Of a stretch of DNA of 64,000 bases, positions 8,375 to 17,328 are shown in pieces. The notes beneath the pieces are model-generated. The model did not search any database and was not told where the DNA came from. It saw nothing but the letters and a program-made list of their open reading frames with translations. This DNA is from Methanolinea sp. (GTDB taxonomy: Archaea > Halobacteriota > Methanomicrobia > Methanomicrobiales > Methanospirillaceae): positions 35,073 to 99,072 of the forward strand of contig JARYMB010000007.1 of assembly GCA_029907345.1 (NCBI GenBank). Reading direction: 5' to 3'. The position numbers were made by a program, and so were the translations under genes. How positions within the stretch are numbered: the first letter of the stretch is position 1; each line of letters begins with the position of its first letter.

Positions 8375-9010
8375 ATGTACACCATCATGGTCATCGATGA
8401 CAGTCCCTTTATCGTCGATATCTTCGTGACGATGCTCCAGAGGGGGGGCTACCAGACGGTTGCCGCGTACGGGGGCCAGGAGGCGCTCGATCTCCTCCAG
8501 ACCGTGAAACCCGACCTCATCCTCCTCGATATCATGATGGAACCCATGGACGGCTGGGAGACCCTGATGCACATCAAGAATGACCACAGGATCAGGGATA
8601 TCCCTGTCATCATGCTCACCGCCAAGCAGCTGACCCCGAACGAGGCGCAGGAATACGGTATCTACATCGAGGATTACATCATGAAGCCCATCACCCACAA
8701 GGAGCTCTACGAGGCTATCGAGGCCCAGCTGAACCGCAGGGGGGTACTGGAGAGGGACCTCCGGATGGCACGCGAGGCAGGGGTCGATGAGGCGGTCATC
8801 CAGAACTACAAGCGCCTTTGGAGGAGCATCGATATCAACAAGCGCCTCCTCCGGATCCTCGAAAACACCTACCGCATGAGCGAGGACAGGGAAGAAGGAG
8901 AAGACGATTTTTCCATGGCTATCCGGAACATGGAAATGAACGTCCGGTTCCAGGAAGAACAGCTGAATTCGCTGCGGAACGCGTTCATAAACAGGACTGC
9001 CTCTGCGTAA
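8375..9010 (+). CDS. CheY-like response regulator with helical C-terminal extension
   Basis: 211 residues. The receiver domain spans about 1-120: the acidic pair in VIDDS, the phospho-acceptor Asp in LILLDIMM (near 52), Thr/Lys in LTAKQ and the late Lys in MKPI are all present. The remaining 90 residues are charged and helical (LERDLRMAREAG to QEEQLNSLRNAF), without a DNA-binding domain, so output is probably by protein contact. It is translationally close to the Roadblock gene, which suggests a phosphorylation-controlled polarity or GTPase-type signalling module. No kinase is adjacent. Confidence 0.88.
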   Translation: MYTIMVIDDSPFIVDIFVTMLQRGGYQTVAAYGGQEALDLLQTVKPDLILLDIMMEPMDGWETLMHIKNDHRIRDIPVIMLTAKQLTPNEAQEYGIYIEDYIMKPITHKELYEAIEAQLNRRGVLERDLRMAREAGVDEAVIQNYKRLWRSIDINKRLLRILENTYRMSEDREEGEDDFSMAIRNMEMNVRFQEEQLNSLRNAFINRTASA

Positions 9011-9061
9011 CAGGTTGACCGCAGCGGGCGCGACGGGCAGCAACTCCCTCCCGTTCCGCTG

Positions 9062-9730
9062 CTATTCTTTTAAAATTCCGGACCCGGTTGCAATTTCCCG
9101 TGTCCGCATGAGTGCAGCAATCGCATCCTCTCTCTTCTGGTCCACCGCATGGGACCTTGCAAACTCAAGGAACCTCCGGCACGTCTCCGCGGACAGCCTC
9201 TCCCCGGCACGCCTGCAGACATGCGCGTAGGTCCTGTCGGGAAAGTAGAGTGATCGGGCGGAAGCGAGGAACTCCCGTTCATCGGTTCCGGTGATGATAC
9301 CAGCGTTCCGCGCTTCCCGCAGCGTGCAGCGGATGTTGATGAGCGGCTCGGAGAGGGCGCAATAGGTCTCGGGGTCGTAGACGAGTGCGACCTCGTCGTC
9401 TGAGACGAGCCTTCCATCCCGGTAAAGCCTGTAGATGAGGCCGACTCCCTCCATTCCGAGCGTGTCGAGCTCCGATGCACGGAGTGCACCCATGCTCGAG
9501 GCACCGATGACACGGATGCCCTGCGACAGGGCGGCGATGATCTCGCGGTGACCAACGGCGCTCTCCTGGAAGAAGACACCGTCGATGAGCGTGATGATGC
9601 GGGCACCTTCAGCAGCCGCGGCGGTGATGTCGCCGCGGGCAGCAGGCGGACGGTAGTCTGCGGCAAGGATCCGTTCGGCGACGGACCGGTCACAGCTGGG
9701 GCCGAGAAAAACGACGATCCCGTGCGTCAC
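9062..9730 (-). CDS. tfuA: TfuA-like protein, YcaO partner
   Basis: 222 residues with the TfuA core (VVFLGPSCDRSVAERIL start; GVFFQESAVGHREI; GASSMGALRASELDTLGMEG). TfuA assists YcaO in thioamide formation; in methanogens the pair is linked to the conserved thioglycine of methyl-coenzyme M reductase alpha subunit, where TfuA is thought to help deliver sulfide. The GTG at 9730 is the only usable start before the conserved first strand. It lies 41 bases inside the end of ycaO, so translation of the two is likely coupled. Confidence 0.88.
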   Translation of the reverse strand: MTHGIVVFLGPSCDRSVAERILAADYRPPAARGDITAAAAEGARIITLIDGVFFQESAVGHREIIAALSQGIRVIGASSMGALRASELDTLGMEGVGLIYRLYRDGRLVSDDEVALVYDPETYCALSEPLINIRCTLREARNAGIITGTDEREFLASARSLYFPDRTYAHVCRRAGERLSAETCRRFLEFARSHAVDQKREDAIAALMRTREIATGSGILKE

Positions 9731-10910
9731 GGCACCTTCTCCCTGCCCTTTCCGGGTCCATTGCGAAGACTTCGAGGCCCGGGACGATGACCCTCACGAC
9801 GGGAACCCCTATCTCGGGCCGCGTGAGGTCGACGACGATGACCCGGTCCATGCCGGCACGGCGGATCCGGTCGAGTGCGATCCTGATGTCCGAGAGGAAG
9901 TCGTCGGTATCGAAGGAGGGGACTTTGTCAAACGGCTTCTCTGATGTCCCGTCGAACCAGTATGCGTTCATCCTCCTGACCCTCTCGTATCCCGCCCTGC
10001 GCCGGAGATCGGCGGTATCGGTATCCTCCCGGGCACCGTGGATCTGGGTCAGGCGGCTCTGGGCCACCTCTGTCAGGGCCCGGAGAAGGGCTATCCGGGC
10101 ACTCGTGTGGGTGCCCATCCCGATGGTGAGGAGGGCCGGGTCGCGGAGCTGCAGGTCGTCGGAGACCGCGGCGAAAGTGGGGATGCCAAGGTCGCTCGTG
10201 ATATCCCTGATATGGACCTCGACCTGGGCGGATGCGAACCGGGAGAGGAGATCGGCCGAGAGGGAGTCCCCGATTGACGTGACGCGGGGGCCCGTGTCCC
10301 TGCTCGCCTCGACGAGTGACCACGCATCACGCTCGATGACCTCCATGAGGGCATGGAACACTGCCTCCTCGAGCGTGTTCCCGGAGGCAAGGCCGTTTGT
10401 CGACGTCCTGAAGAGCTGCGGGTATGTTTCCGGCAGGGGATGGAAGACGGCACTTGCCGGGACGAGGATCTCCTCCTCATGGAGGATATCGTAGCCTGCG
10501 ATCCACGGAATGGCCATCCGGGGGTCCCTCCCCCGGGGGAGGATGAGGTCGGCAGGGTCGAGGGCAGGGATGTCGCCTGAGACGTCCGGGTACCTGGCCA
10601 TCGGGAGAGTGGTCCCGGGCGGGACTTCGGCAGAGTACCGCTCGATGCCCTCCATGATTGCCGACACCCGTGCCTCCGTCGGGGTGGCCCCCTTCCCGTT
10701 GTAAACGGAGATCGCACCCCTCCCGGCGGTCGGGCGGATACTGGAAAAAACCGGTATGCCGATCCTGTCGAGGTTCGTGATGTCGGCGACCCTCGTGATA
10801 CCTGCGGCGGGCAGCGCCTTTTCAACGCGGGCAAGGGTCTCCTCGGGCGAGGTGGTCCTCTGGGTCTCGTTGTCGTATAATTTCTTGCAGGGTCGGAGAA
10901 TCATCGTCAC
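9690..10910 (-). CDS. ycaO: YcaO-family McrA-glycine thioamidation protein
   Basis: 406 residues with the YcaO ATP-binding fold: GKGATPTEARVSAIMEGIER, EVIERDAW and RALTEVAQSRL carry the Glu and Gln/Arg residues that bind Mg-ATP. It activates a backbone amide so that sulfur can replace oxygen. In methanogens the substrate is the active-site Gly of McrA. The tfuA gene overlaps its 3' end, the usual arrangement for this pathway. Being the only YcaO here and adjacent to TfuA supports the McrA role over RiPP synthesis; no RiPP precursor is seen nearby. Confidence 0.9.
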   Translation of the reverse strand: MTMILRPCKKLYDNETQRTTSPEETLARVEKALPAAGITRVADITNLDRIGIPVFSSIRPTAGRGAISVYNGKGATPTEARVSAIMEGIERYSAEVPPGTTLPMARYPDVSGDIPALDPADLILPRGRDPRMAIPWIAGYDILHEEEILVPASAVFHPLPETYPQLFRTSTNGLASGNTLEEAVFHALMEVIERDAWSLVEASRDTGPRVTSIGDSLSADLLSRFASAQVEVHIRDITSDLGIPTFAAVSDDLQLRDPALLTIGMGTHTSARIALLRALTEVAQSRLTQIHGAREDTDTADLRRRAGYERVRRMNAYWFDGTSEKPFDKVPSFDTDDFLSDIRIALDRIRRAGMDRVIVVDLTRPEIGVPVVRVIVPGLEVFAMDPERAGRRCRDARDRRFSRPQL

Positions 10911-11038
10911 TTCACGTTACTCCCGAATGTGCAGGATTCGTTGCTGTACATGTGTGAAGGATGGCACTTATGCATTCCTTCCCGGCAAGCGAAGGCCAAT
11001 CCGGGAAGGAGGGACCCGCTGTCCGCCGGGTGAATGAC

Positions 11039-12400
11039 CTAGATGTGGAGCAGGTAGGGAAGGAACACGAGTGCAAGGAGCATCACCACCATGACGGATG
11101 AGACCAGGGAGACGACGGGTATCGCGTATTTCGAGATCCCCCACCGCTCGAAGAGCCTCTCGACACCCTCCTTGAGGATGTATCCCCCGTCCAGAGGGAC
11201 CATCGGGATGGCGTTGAATATACCGACGTTGATGTTGATCCAGGCGCACCAGAAGAGGACATGGACCAGTCCCCAGAATCCCGGGAAAGGTTCATCGTAG
11301 AACCTGGTTTCGGGCGTCTCGAAAGCCAGTACACGCAGCGCCTGGCCTGCGGCGGAGGGGTCGAAGGGTATGGTGAGGAAACGGATGAGGCCGGGGAACG
11401 AGAGGCTCTGGCGGACTCCCTCCTTGATGGCTGCACCGTCGTAGTACGAAATACCCATGAACCCGGAGTTGTGCAGTCCCAGTTCTTCCGGCCATTCTGA
11501 CAGGACGAGTGCATAGTCCCTGACCTCTCCACCGGCATCGAGAGTGAGCGTCACCCGGTCGCCGGGACGCGTGGCGTTCAGGATGCGGGAGACATCCTCC
11601 CGGCTCGTGACAGGGATGCTGTTGACGGCCGTAATCACGGAGGGTGCGGGGACTCCCGCGTCCCATGCCGAGTAGTTCTTGTACACCCCTGCGATGACGG
11701 GGTTTCCCGTCGGAACGACCATGCCGAAGAGGAGGATGAGTGCGACAAAGCAGATAGTCCCCACCACGATGTTGTTCGTGATACCGGCACCGAACATGCG
11801 GATCTTCGGCATACCACGCGACTTCTCGAGTTCCTGCTCATCCGGCTCGACAAAGAACCCGATCGGGATGACGGCAAAGAGTGCCCCCATGCTCCGCACG
11901 GTAATGTTTTCCACGCGGCAGAGAATCCCATGCCCCCACTCGTGGATGGCAATCGTCAGGACGAATGCAAACCAGACCGCGAACGTGGACGGGACGTACT
12001 CGTTGATTCCCGGGATCAGGAAGATGTTCTGGGGGGCGTAGATCCCCGTCGGTTCCGGCCGGAAAAGGAACGTGAGACGGACGGAGAGGAACAGGATGGC
12101 AGCGATACCGGCCGAGATGAGGGCCACCATGACGACGCCGAGCGTTGCGTAGACCCGAAGGACCGGTGCATACCGGATGTACCTGTCAAAGAACCCGACC
12201 CGTTCCGTCTTTATGGCAAGAACCGGTCCATAGAAGACGATCGAGTCCCATACTGACTTTTCAGCGGTACCGGCACCTGCTCCCGGAAACGCGATCCTGT
12301 CGGCCTTCTCCCTCTCGTATGCGGCCTTCCGGATGTAGATGGAACCGGCCGCCACCGCGTAGATGAGAAGTGCAAGGATGACCCAGAAGAGCCAGTGCAT
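11039..12400 (-). CDS. Site-2 protease family (M50) membrane metalloprotease with PDZ domain
   Basis: 453 residues, multi-pass. The zinc motif HEWGH is at about residues 153-157 inside a membrane helix. A PDZ domain follows (about 235-315; SAWDAGVPAPSVITAVNSI). The third ligand motif NAIPMVPLDGG lies near residue 400. It is an intramembrane protease that could release membrane-tethered regulators or clear signal peptides. Length and order fit archaeal S2P proteins. The 128-base gap separates it from ycaO, so it is probably not part of that operon. Confidence 0.9.
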   Translation of the reverse strand: MHWLFWVILALLIYAVAAGSIYIRKAAYEREKADRIAFPGAGAGTAEKSVWDSIVFYGPVLAIKTERVGFFDRYIRYAPVLRVYATLGVVMVALISAGIAAILFLSVRLTFLFRPEPTGIYAPQNIFLIPGINEYVPSTFAVWFAFVLTIAIHEWGHGILCRVENITVRSMGALFAVIPIGFFVEPDEQELEKSRGMPKIRMFGAGITNNIVVGTICFVALILLFGMVVPTGNPVIAGVYKNYSAWDAGVPAPSVITAVNSIPVTSREDVSRILNATRPGDRVTLTLDAGGEVRDYALVLSEWPEELGLHNSGFMGISYYDGAAIKEGVRQSLSFPGLIRFLTIPFDPSAAGQALRVLAFETPETRFYDEPFPGFWGLVHVLFWCAWININVGIFNAIPMVPLDGGYILKEGVERLFERWGISKYAIPVVSLVSSVMVVMLLALVFLPYLLHI

Positions 12401-12481
12401 TCCCTTGTACTAAGTGGGAAATCTACATAAAAGTGTGGAAGGCAGACAGACCCCGGAAAAAAAGCCTTCAGAAGGATTCCT

Positions 12482-13126
12482 TTACCCTTTGGAGAGAAAT
12501 TTCAGGAGGTCACTCTGCTCCGCCCGTGCGAGGATCGTCCGTGTCGTCTCCCAGCTCCTGCGCGCGATGGGCGGGATCTCTCCCTTCTCTTCGAGGTACC
12601 TCTCGAGGAACCGGATGGTGACCGGGTCGGAGGGGTACCCGCTCCCGAACGATCCCCACTCGTCATGGAGGCGGCGGATCACGCCGTCCCGCTCGACCTT
12701 GGCAACGATGCTTGCGGCCGAGACCGCCGGGTGCTGCCTGTCGGCATGGTGGCAGGAGATGACCCTGCATGGAACCGCAAGGAACCCGGTCACCATCTCG
12801 CCGTAGCGGGATGCGTTCACGTCGCAGGCATCGACCACGGCGACGGATGGTGCGAGCATCGAGATGACGGCCGCGTGGCTGTGTGCAACGAGGGTGTTGA
12901 GACCGATCCCGCGCCCGTCAATCTCGGCTGGCGAGAGGGAGAGGACGGCAACCGGGAAGGACCGGCGGATCTCCCCGGCGAGTGCCTCGCGCCGCTGCGG
13001 TGAGAGCTCCTTTGAGTCCCTCACACCGAGGTCCGCGAGCTCGTCTTTTCTCCTGCACCCGACAGCAGCCACGACAAGGGGTCCCAGTACCGCGCCCTTG
13101 CCCGCTTCATCGACCCCGCAGAGCAT
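12482..13126 (-). CDS. rnhB: Ribonuclease HII
   Basis: 214 residues. It opens with CGVDEAGKGAVLGPLVVA (the DEAGRG-type catalytic motif with Lys for Arg), then the catalytic Asp in VVDACDVN and the VSAASIVAKVERD helix. It removes RNA from RNA-DNA hybrids, including Okazaki primers and misincorporated ribonucleotides. ATG 13126 is preceded in frame by GTG 13129. There is no ribosome site, and a TATA element lies 28 bases upstream, so the transcript is probably leaderless. Confidence 0.92.
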   Translation of the reverse strand: MLCGVDEAGKGAVLGPLVVAAVGCRRKDELADLGVRDSKELSPQRREALAGEIRRSFPVAVLSLSPAEIDGRGIGLNTLVAHSHAAVISMLAPSVAVVDACDVNASRYGEMVTGFLAVPCRVISCHHADRQHPAVSAASIVAKVERDGVIRRLHDEWGSFGSGYPSDPVTIRFLERYLEEKGEIPPIARRSWETTRTILARAEQSDLLKFLSKG

Positions 13127-13149
13127 CACGTACTACATGTGCAGCCCGC

Positions 13150-13159
13150 AAAATATTTG
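13150..13159. promoter_or_regulatory. Symmetric TATA element shared by rnhB and trkA
   Basis: The palindrome AAATATTT (13151-13158) is the only AT-rich stretch between the divergent rnhB and trkA genes. Its centre lies about 28 bases from the rnhB start and 32 from the trkA start, the TATA-to-start distance of leaderless archaeal transcripts in both directions. Confidence 0.5.
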
Positions 13160-13185
13160 AATGCCGATGGTGGTAACCCGTACGC

Positions 13186-13854
13186 ATGTACATCATCATC
13201 GTGGGGCTCGGCGGGATCGGGCGGAGTCTCACCCAGCTCGCAGTGGAGCATGGCAATAACGTGGTGATCATCGATCGCGACGAGCAGCGCTGCAGCGAGA
13301 TTCTGGAGCACTACGATGTGCTTGCCGTCACCGGGAACGCAACCGACAAGTCCATCCTCGAGGACGCCGGGATTGACCGGGCGGACGCCCTTGTTGCGAC
13401 GACGAGCGACGACTCGGTGAACCTGATGACCTGCTGGCTTGCAAAGAGGTTCAAGGTCCCCAACGTCGTCTCGATCGTGAACCAGAAGGAACATTCCGAC
13501 CTCTTTTCCGAGGTAGGGGTCAAGATATCCGAGAATCCCGATGAACTCGTTGCCCAGAGGCTGTATTACTGGGCGGAGAACCCGCAGATGCAGCAGCTCG
13601 CATCCATTCCGGGCGGGACGATCTTCGAGGTCGTCGCGGAGAAGGGTGCCCCTATCGTGGACCACGAGATCAGGGAGCTCAAGGTCAAGGACTTTGTGTT
13701 CATCGCGATCCGGAGGGCCGGGGGCGAGCTGATCATCCCGAGCGGCAACGTGAAGATCCGGCCCGGTGACACGATCACGGTTTTTACGAAAAAAGAGGCA
13801 GAAGACGAGTGCCTTGCCATCCTGAACAAGCAGCTGCGCGCATCACCGAAGTAG
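13186..13854 (+). CDS. trkA: TrkA family potassium uptake regulatory protein
   Basis: 222 residues: a Rossmann RCK-N domain ([13 protein letters not shown], acidic end of strand two IIDRD) up to about 130, then an RCK-C/TrkA-C domain ([15 protein letters not shown] to the end). It binds NAD(H) or ATP and gates a membrane K+ channel subunit (TrkH/KtrB), which is not in this window. Its 3' end overlaps the convergent reductase gene by 12 bases. Confidence 0.9.
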   Translation: MYIIIVGLGGIGRSLTQLAVEHGNNVVIIDRDEQRCSEILEHYDVLAVTGNATDKSILEDAGIDRADALVATTSDDSVNLMTCWLAKRFKVPNVVSIVNQKEHSDLFSEVGVKISENPDELVAQRLYYWAENPQMQQLASIPGGTIFEVVAEKGAPIVDHEIRELKVKDFVFIAIRRAGGELIIPSGNVKIRPGDTITVFTKKEAEDECLAILNKQLRASPK

Positions 13855-15039
13855 GAACGAGAGCTTCGCGAGATCCCCGAGGAGCAGCGGGTTCTTCTTG
13901 ACCAGTTCCTTGACGAGGTTCAATGTCGAGAACTCATCCAGGTCCATCGTCGAAGCGGAGCTGATCAGTGCATTGAATTTCTCGTCCGTCATCCTGATGA
14001 AGTACTCCTTTATATGCCAGTTCCGGGCGATCGTCTTTCCCACAGGGGACTCGCGCCATCCCCTGTCATAGGCCATCAGAACGTCCTTTGAGCACTTTCC
14101 GTTCTGGATGGCGGATATCGCGGTCTGGGCAGCGAGCCGTCCCGTGAACATGGCGTTGTAGATCCCGCCCCCGGTCAGGGGGTCAACCACCCTTGCCGCG
14201 TCACCAACGATCATGAGCCCGTCGGAGACCGTGCAGGCGAGGGGCTGGCAGACGGAAACGCCCCCCACGATGTGCTCGATGGTCTTTCCGGACGGGAACT
14301 TCGAGGCAACGAACCGGTCGAGGTAGTCCCGTGCACGGTGACCTGTACCACTCTTTGCCCCGCTGATACCGATGCCGACGTTGGCAGACCTCTCCCCCTT
14401 GGGAAAGACCCAGAGGTAGCCCTGGGGGGCGACATTGTTGCCGACGTAGAAGACCGTGACGGTGGGGTCGATATCGATGTCGGTCATCAGGTACTGGGCA
14501 GACGTCATGATCTCCCGGACGGGGACGGTCGTATCGATCCCGCACCACCGCGAGAACTTGGACTCGACACCGTCGGCGGCAATCACGATGTCCGCCCCGA
14601 TCCGCCGCGTCTCGCCGCAGTGATGGAGCACGGCCCCCTTCACGGCACCGTTTTCGAGGATGGGCGCGGATGCCCGCGTCTTGACGGCAACGTCCGCACC
14701 TGCTTCTGCCGCCCGCCAGACGAGTTCCCGGTCAAAGACCTTGCGGTCGAGGATGTACCCCACCTTGTTGCCTGCCTTCTCCGGGTTCAGCTTCAGCGAG
14801 GATCCGTCGGGTGCGACGATCTCTGCACCTTTCAGTTCCGCCGAGATGAAACACGGGTCGGGCTCGACGAACTCCGTGAGAGCTTCCCTGCCTATCCCTT
14901 CGGCACACCGGACCGGGGCACCGATTGCCGGGCGTTTCTCCGCCAGCAGGACGGACAGGCCCGCCTTTGCGGCCGTTTCTGCAGCAACCGCCCCACCCGG
15001 ACCGCCGCCGATGACGAGGAGATCATACCGGGGTTTCAT
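13843..15039 (-). CDS. Geranylgeranyl reductase family flavoprotein
   Basis: 398 residues with an N-terminal FAD-binding Rossmann motif ([19 protein letters not shown]), GYLWVFPKG in the substrate-channel region, and the second FAD motif [14 protein letters not shown]. Archaeal members saturate the geranylgeranyl chains of membrane lipids (digeranylgeranylglycerophospholipid reductase). The ferredoxin gene overlaps its start by 17 bases and is a plausible electron donor. The family has several paralogues in methanogens, so the exact substrate is inferred. Confidence 0.87.
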   Translation of the reverse strand: MKPRYDLLVIGGGPGGAVAAETAAKAGLSVLLAEKRPAIGAPVRCAEGIGREALTEFVEPDPCFISAELKGAEIVAPDGSSLKLNPEKAGNKVGYILDRKVFDRELVWRAAEAGADVAVKTRASAPILENGAVKGAVLHHCGETRRIGADIVIAADGVESKFSRWCGIDTTVPVREIMTSAQYLMTDIDIDPTVTVFYVGNNVAPQGYLWVFPKGERSANVGIGISGAKSGTGHRARDYLDRFVASKFPSGKTIEHIVGGVSVCQPLACTVSDGLMIVGDAARVVDPLTGGGIYNAMFTGRLAAQTAISAIQNGKCSKDVLMAYDRGWRESPVGKTIARNWHIKEYFIRMTDEKFNALISSASTMDLDEFSTLNLVKELVKKNPLLLGDLAKLSFLLR

Positions 15040-15205
15040 CCTTCACCTCCAGGGCACCGAGGGGGCACACCTTTGCACAGATACCGCATCCCGTGCAGTT
15101 GTCACCGATTTCGAGGTAGGCATCGATCAGCTCGAGCGCACCCTCCGGGCAGACCGAGACACAGCACCCGCAATACCCGCATACATCTCGGAGAACGTGC
15201 AACAT
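15023..15205 (-). CDS. 2x[4Fe-4S] ferredoxin
   Basis: 60 residues with two ferredoxin cysteine motifs, [12 protein letters not shown] and [12 protein letters not shown], each followed by a hydrophobic GAL segment. It is a small bacterial-type ferredoxin. Its 3' end overlaps the geranylgeranyl reductase start, so the two proteins are probably made together, with this one feeding low-potential electrons to the reductase. An extra Cys is present in the first motif (CGCC). Confidence 0.9.
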   Translation of the reverse strand: MLHVLRDVCGYCGCCVSVCPEGALELIDAYLEIGDNCTGCGICAKVCPLGALEVKDETPV

Positions 15206-15293
15206 CCCGGTACTGTATGTACCGGATCCCCTAAAATCTTTGCATGAAAACGGATTTTGGGTTATTTCCGCGCCTTAATGGGGAAATCTGCCG

Positions 15294-16418
15294 TCAGAAA
15301 AACGAGAATGTACCGTACCTTCCCCCGCCGCCGGGAACGAGGCGCACCCTGCCGGACCGTAGTGCATCGACTGCGGCGGCAGCCCCGGGATGAATCTCTG
15401 AGAGATTCTGTGGGGGAACTTCCATGAGTACGGAGATCTCGTTCCCGAAGGCCCTGATGAACCGGTCGTAGAGGGTTGAAACAGACCGTGACCGGACGGA
15501 TGAGACCGAAAGCACGCGTGCGAGAATCTCGGCAAGGGGAATCATGTGGAGGTAGGGTGGCCGCGGGAGCGCGGGCCCGGACGAGAGCTCGCGGGCCCGG
15601 TCACGTACCCCCTTCTTTATCCTGCCCCCGCAGCAGGGACACTTCCAGGAGAACGAAATGGCGTCATCCGCAGGGAACTGGTGGTAGCACCGCGTGCAGG
15701 CCGTCCGGTTGTATTTTCCCTCCTCCGGGAAGAACCCGGCGTTGCGGACGACATCTCCCTTCCTGATCGCATCGAGGACCGCGGCAGGTGTTCCTTCCGG
15801 GGCGCAGAGGACGACGAACTCCCTTCCCAGCCGCCAGGGATCGGGCCCGTGGGCGTCGGAGCTCGAGATGAAGGGAATACGCGAGAGGTGCGGGATTGCG
15901 GCACCGTAGGAACTGTCCGCCGAGAGTCCGAGTTCCAGGAAATCAACGTGTTCGCTCCCGTAACACGCTTCCAGGCTGTCATGGGCCGCGTAGAGCGAAG
16001 TCCACGGCGTGAACGCATGGGCGGGCCCGACCAGCCCTCCCCTCCTGTGCACCAGCCGGGCAATCTCCCCTCCGGTGAGAACAACCCGCGGGCGTCCTGT
16101 TGATACGAGACCCGGTGCAGAGGGAGCAAGGTCCAGGGCAAGATCCCGGAACGAGGCAAAGTCCTCCATGAGAACGAGGTGGTGGACGCGGTTCCTGTCC
16201 TCGATCTCGGCGGAAGGGACAACGCAGGTGCCGCAGTCCCCGGCGCGGGAGAGAGTCTCCTCCCACATCCTCCGCCATTCCGGGTAGAGGGCGTCGCCGC
16301 TCCCGATAACGTCAAGCCCCTTTGTCCTGCAGGCTTCCAGGATCAGGGGCGGGACCATTCTGCGCGAGGTGGCTATCGAGAAGCAGGAGTGGATGTGCAG
16401 GTCACAGGAGAGATCCAT
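15294..16418 (-). CDS. PHP-domain phosphoesterase with zinc ribbon and helix-hairpin-helix tail
   Basis: 374 residues. PHP metal motifs are DLHIHSCFS at the N terminus, GSGDALYPEW, and SSDAHG near 210. A zinc ribbon (CTRCYHQF, CPCC) lies at about 245-270 and the C-terminal 100 residues contain helix-hairpin-helix-like turns (PPQNLSEIHPG). This matches the archaeal TIGR00375 family, predicted to act on nucleic acids, perhaps in repair. It is the last gene of the minus-strand replication-translation block, eight bases after the PAC2 gene. Confidence 0.82.
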   Translation of the reverse strand: MDLSCDLHIHSCFSIATSRRMVPPLILEACRTKGLDVIGSGDALYPEWRRMWEETLSRAGDCGTCVVPSAEIEDRNRVHHLVLMEDFASFRDLALDLAPSAPGLVSTGRPRVVLTGGEIARLVHRRGGLVGPAHAFTPWTSLYAAHDSLEACYGSEHVDFLELGLSADSSYGAAIPHLSRIPFISSSDAHGPDPWRLGREFVVLCAPEGTPAAVLDAIRKGDVVRNAGFFPEEGKYNRTACTRCYHQFPADDAISFSWKCPCCGGRIKKGVRDRARELSSGPALPRPPYLHMIPLAEILARVLSVSSVRSRSVSTLYDRFIRAFGNEISVLMEVPPQNLSEIHPGAAAAVDALRSGRVRLVPGGGGRYGTFSFF

Positions 16419-16426
16419 GCATCTCT

Positions 16427-17179
16427 TCAGACGATGTACCTGAGTTCATCTTCGCGCATGCTGCGCTCGGTGTCGACCAGTCTCTCGATCATGTGCTCCA
16501 TCTCGCGGCCCCTCTCCTCGAGCGTCGTGGCGTTTACCTCGATCCCAAGGAGGGTGCAGAGCACGCTCAAGACCCGCGCAGCGCTCTTTGGGTCCACGAG
16601 GTACCCGCTCGTCTCACCCATGAGGCAGACCCCCTCGATCCCGCGGGAAAGGCCGAGACCGAGCAGGAGACCCGCCGCCCCGATTATTCCGCCGCCGGGC
16701 TCGTCGGGGCTGATGACCGCACCGGCAGCCTCGACCTCCTCCCGGAGGTCTTTGCGGTTGACTGCGCCGAGCACGCGGGGGACGTCAACGAGGTGACCGA
16801 CACCGTATCCCCCGAGGGTATAGATCCTCCTGACCCCGAGCTCCAGCGCGAGGGAGACGTACGTGTCGGCAAGCAGGTAGTGGCCTTCGCCTGACGTGCT
16901 CTGGAAGTCCCCGACGAGGAAGAGGAACCGCTTATCCCCGCTCCGGGCGTAATAGAGTTCGTTGTTTGCGAGCCGGATTGTCCCGTTCTCCCTGATGATG
17001 ACCTGGGGGGGAAAGTAGATGGACTCGATCTCGGCGACCTTCCGGGCAGAGAGCTCGTGGATCATGTGCTCGGCAACGAGTTTTCCCACGTGCCCGATCC
17101 CAGGCAGGCCCTCGATGAGAATGGGAGCGCGGATCTCCGATCCGTCCCCGTCGGTGAACCGGACGGTTATATCGTCCAT
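16427..17179 (-). CDS. PAC2 family (proteasome assembly chaperone-like) protein
   Basis: 250 residues starting MDDITVRF, with the PAC2 hallmark LIEGLPGIGHVGKL (about 20-35), a conserved SGEGHYLLAD and TLGGYGVG. Eukaryotic relatives assemble the 20S proteasome, and archaeal homologues (PbaB-like) bind proteasome or other assemblies. The start at 17179 overlaps the nop10 stop by 13 bases. A longer frame upstream is simply nop10 in another phase. Confidence 0.85.
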   Translation of the reverse strand: MDDITVRFTDGDGSEIRAPILIEGLPGIGHVGKLVAEHMIHELSARKVAEIESIYFPPQVIIRENGTIRLANNELYYARSGDKRFLFLVGDFQSTSGEGHYLLADTYVSLALELGVRRIYTLGGYGVGHLVDVPRVLGAVNRKDLREEVEAAGAVISPDEPGGGIIGAAGLLLGLGLSRGIEGVCLMGETSGYLVDPKSAARVLSVLCTLLGIEVNATTLEERGREMEHMIERLVDTERSMREDELRYIV

Positions 17180-17328
17180 CCCCGTGCAATCCTCCTGTAC
17201 CGTCCCAGGTTGTCGGTCGGAGAAAAACGCGCGGGATGCGCCGGCACGGTGGGGTGGCCGCAGACAGGACAGGAGACCTGCAGTGTGTACGTCCGGTCCC
17301 GCGGGCACCGCCTCAGCCGGCCACTCAT
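17167..17328 (-). CDS. nop10: H/ACA RNA-protein complex component Nop10
   Basis: A 53-residue protein found by translating between aIF2-alpha and the PAC2 gene: it opens MSGRLRRCPRDRTYTL, has CPVCG, then HPARFSPTDNLGRYRR. These are the zinc-ribbon half (two Cys pairs collapsed as in archaeal Nop10, CP and CPVC) and the basic C-terminal segment of Nop10. It works with Cbf5, Gar1 and L7Ae in RNA-guided pseudouridylation. Its ATG overlaps the aIF2-alpha stop as ATGA, in the conserved archaeal order eif2a-nop10-PAC2. Confidence 0.93.
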   Translation of the reverse strand: MSGRLRRCPRDRTYTLQVSCPVCGHPTVPAHPARFSPTDNLGRYRRIARGWTI

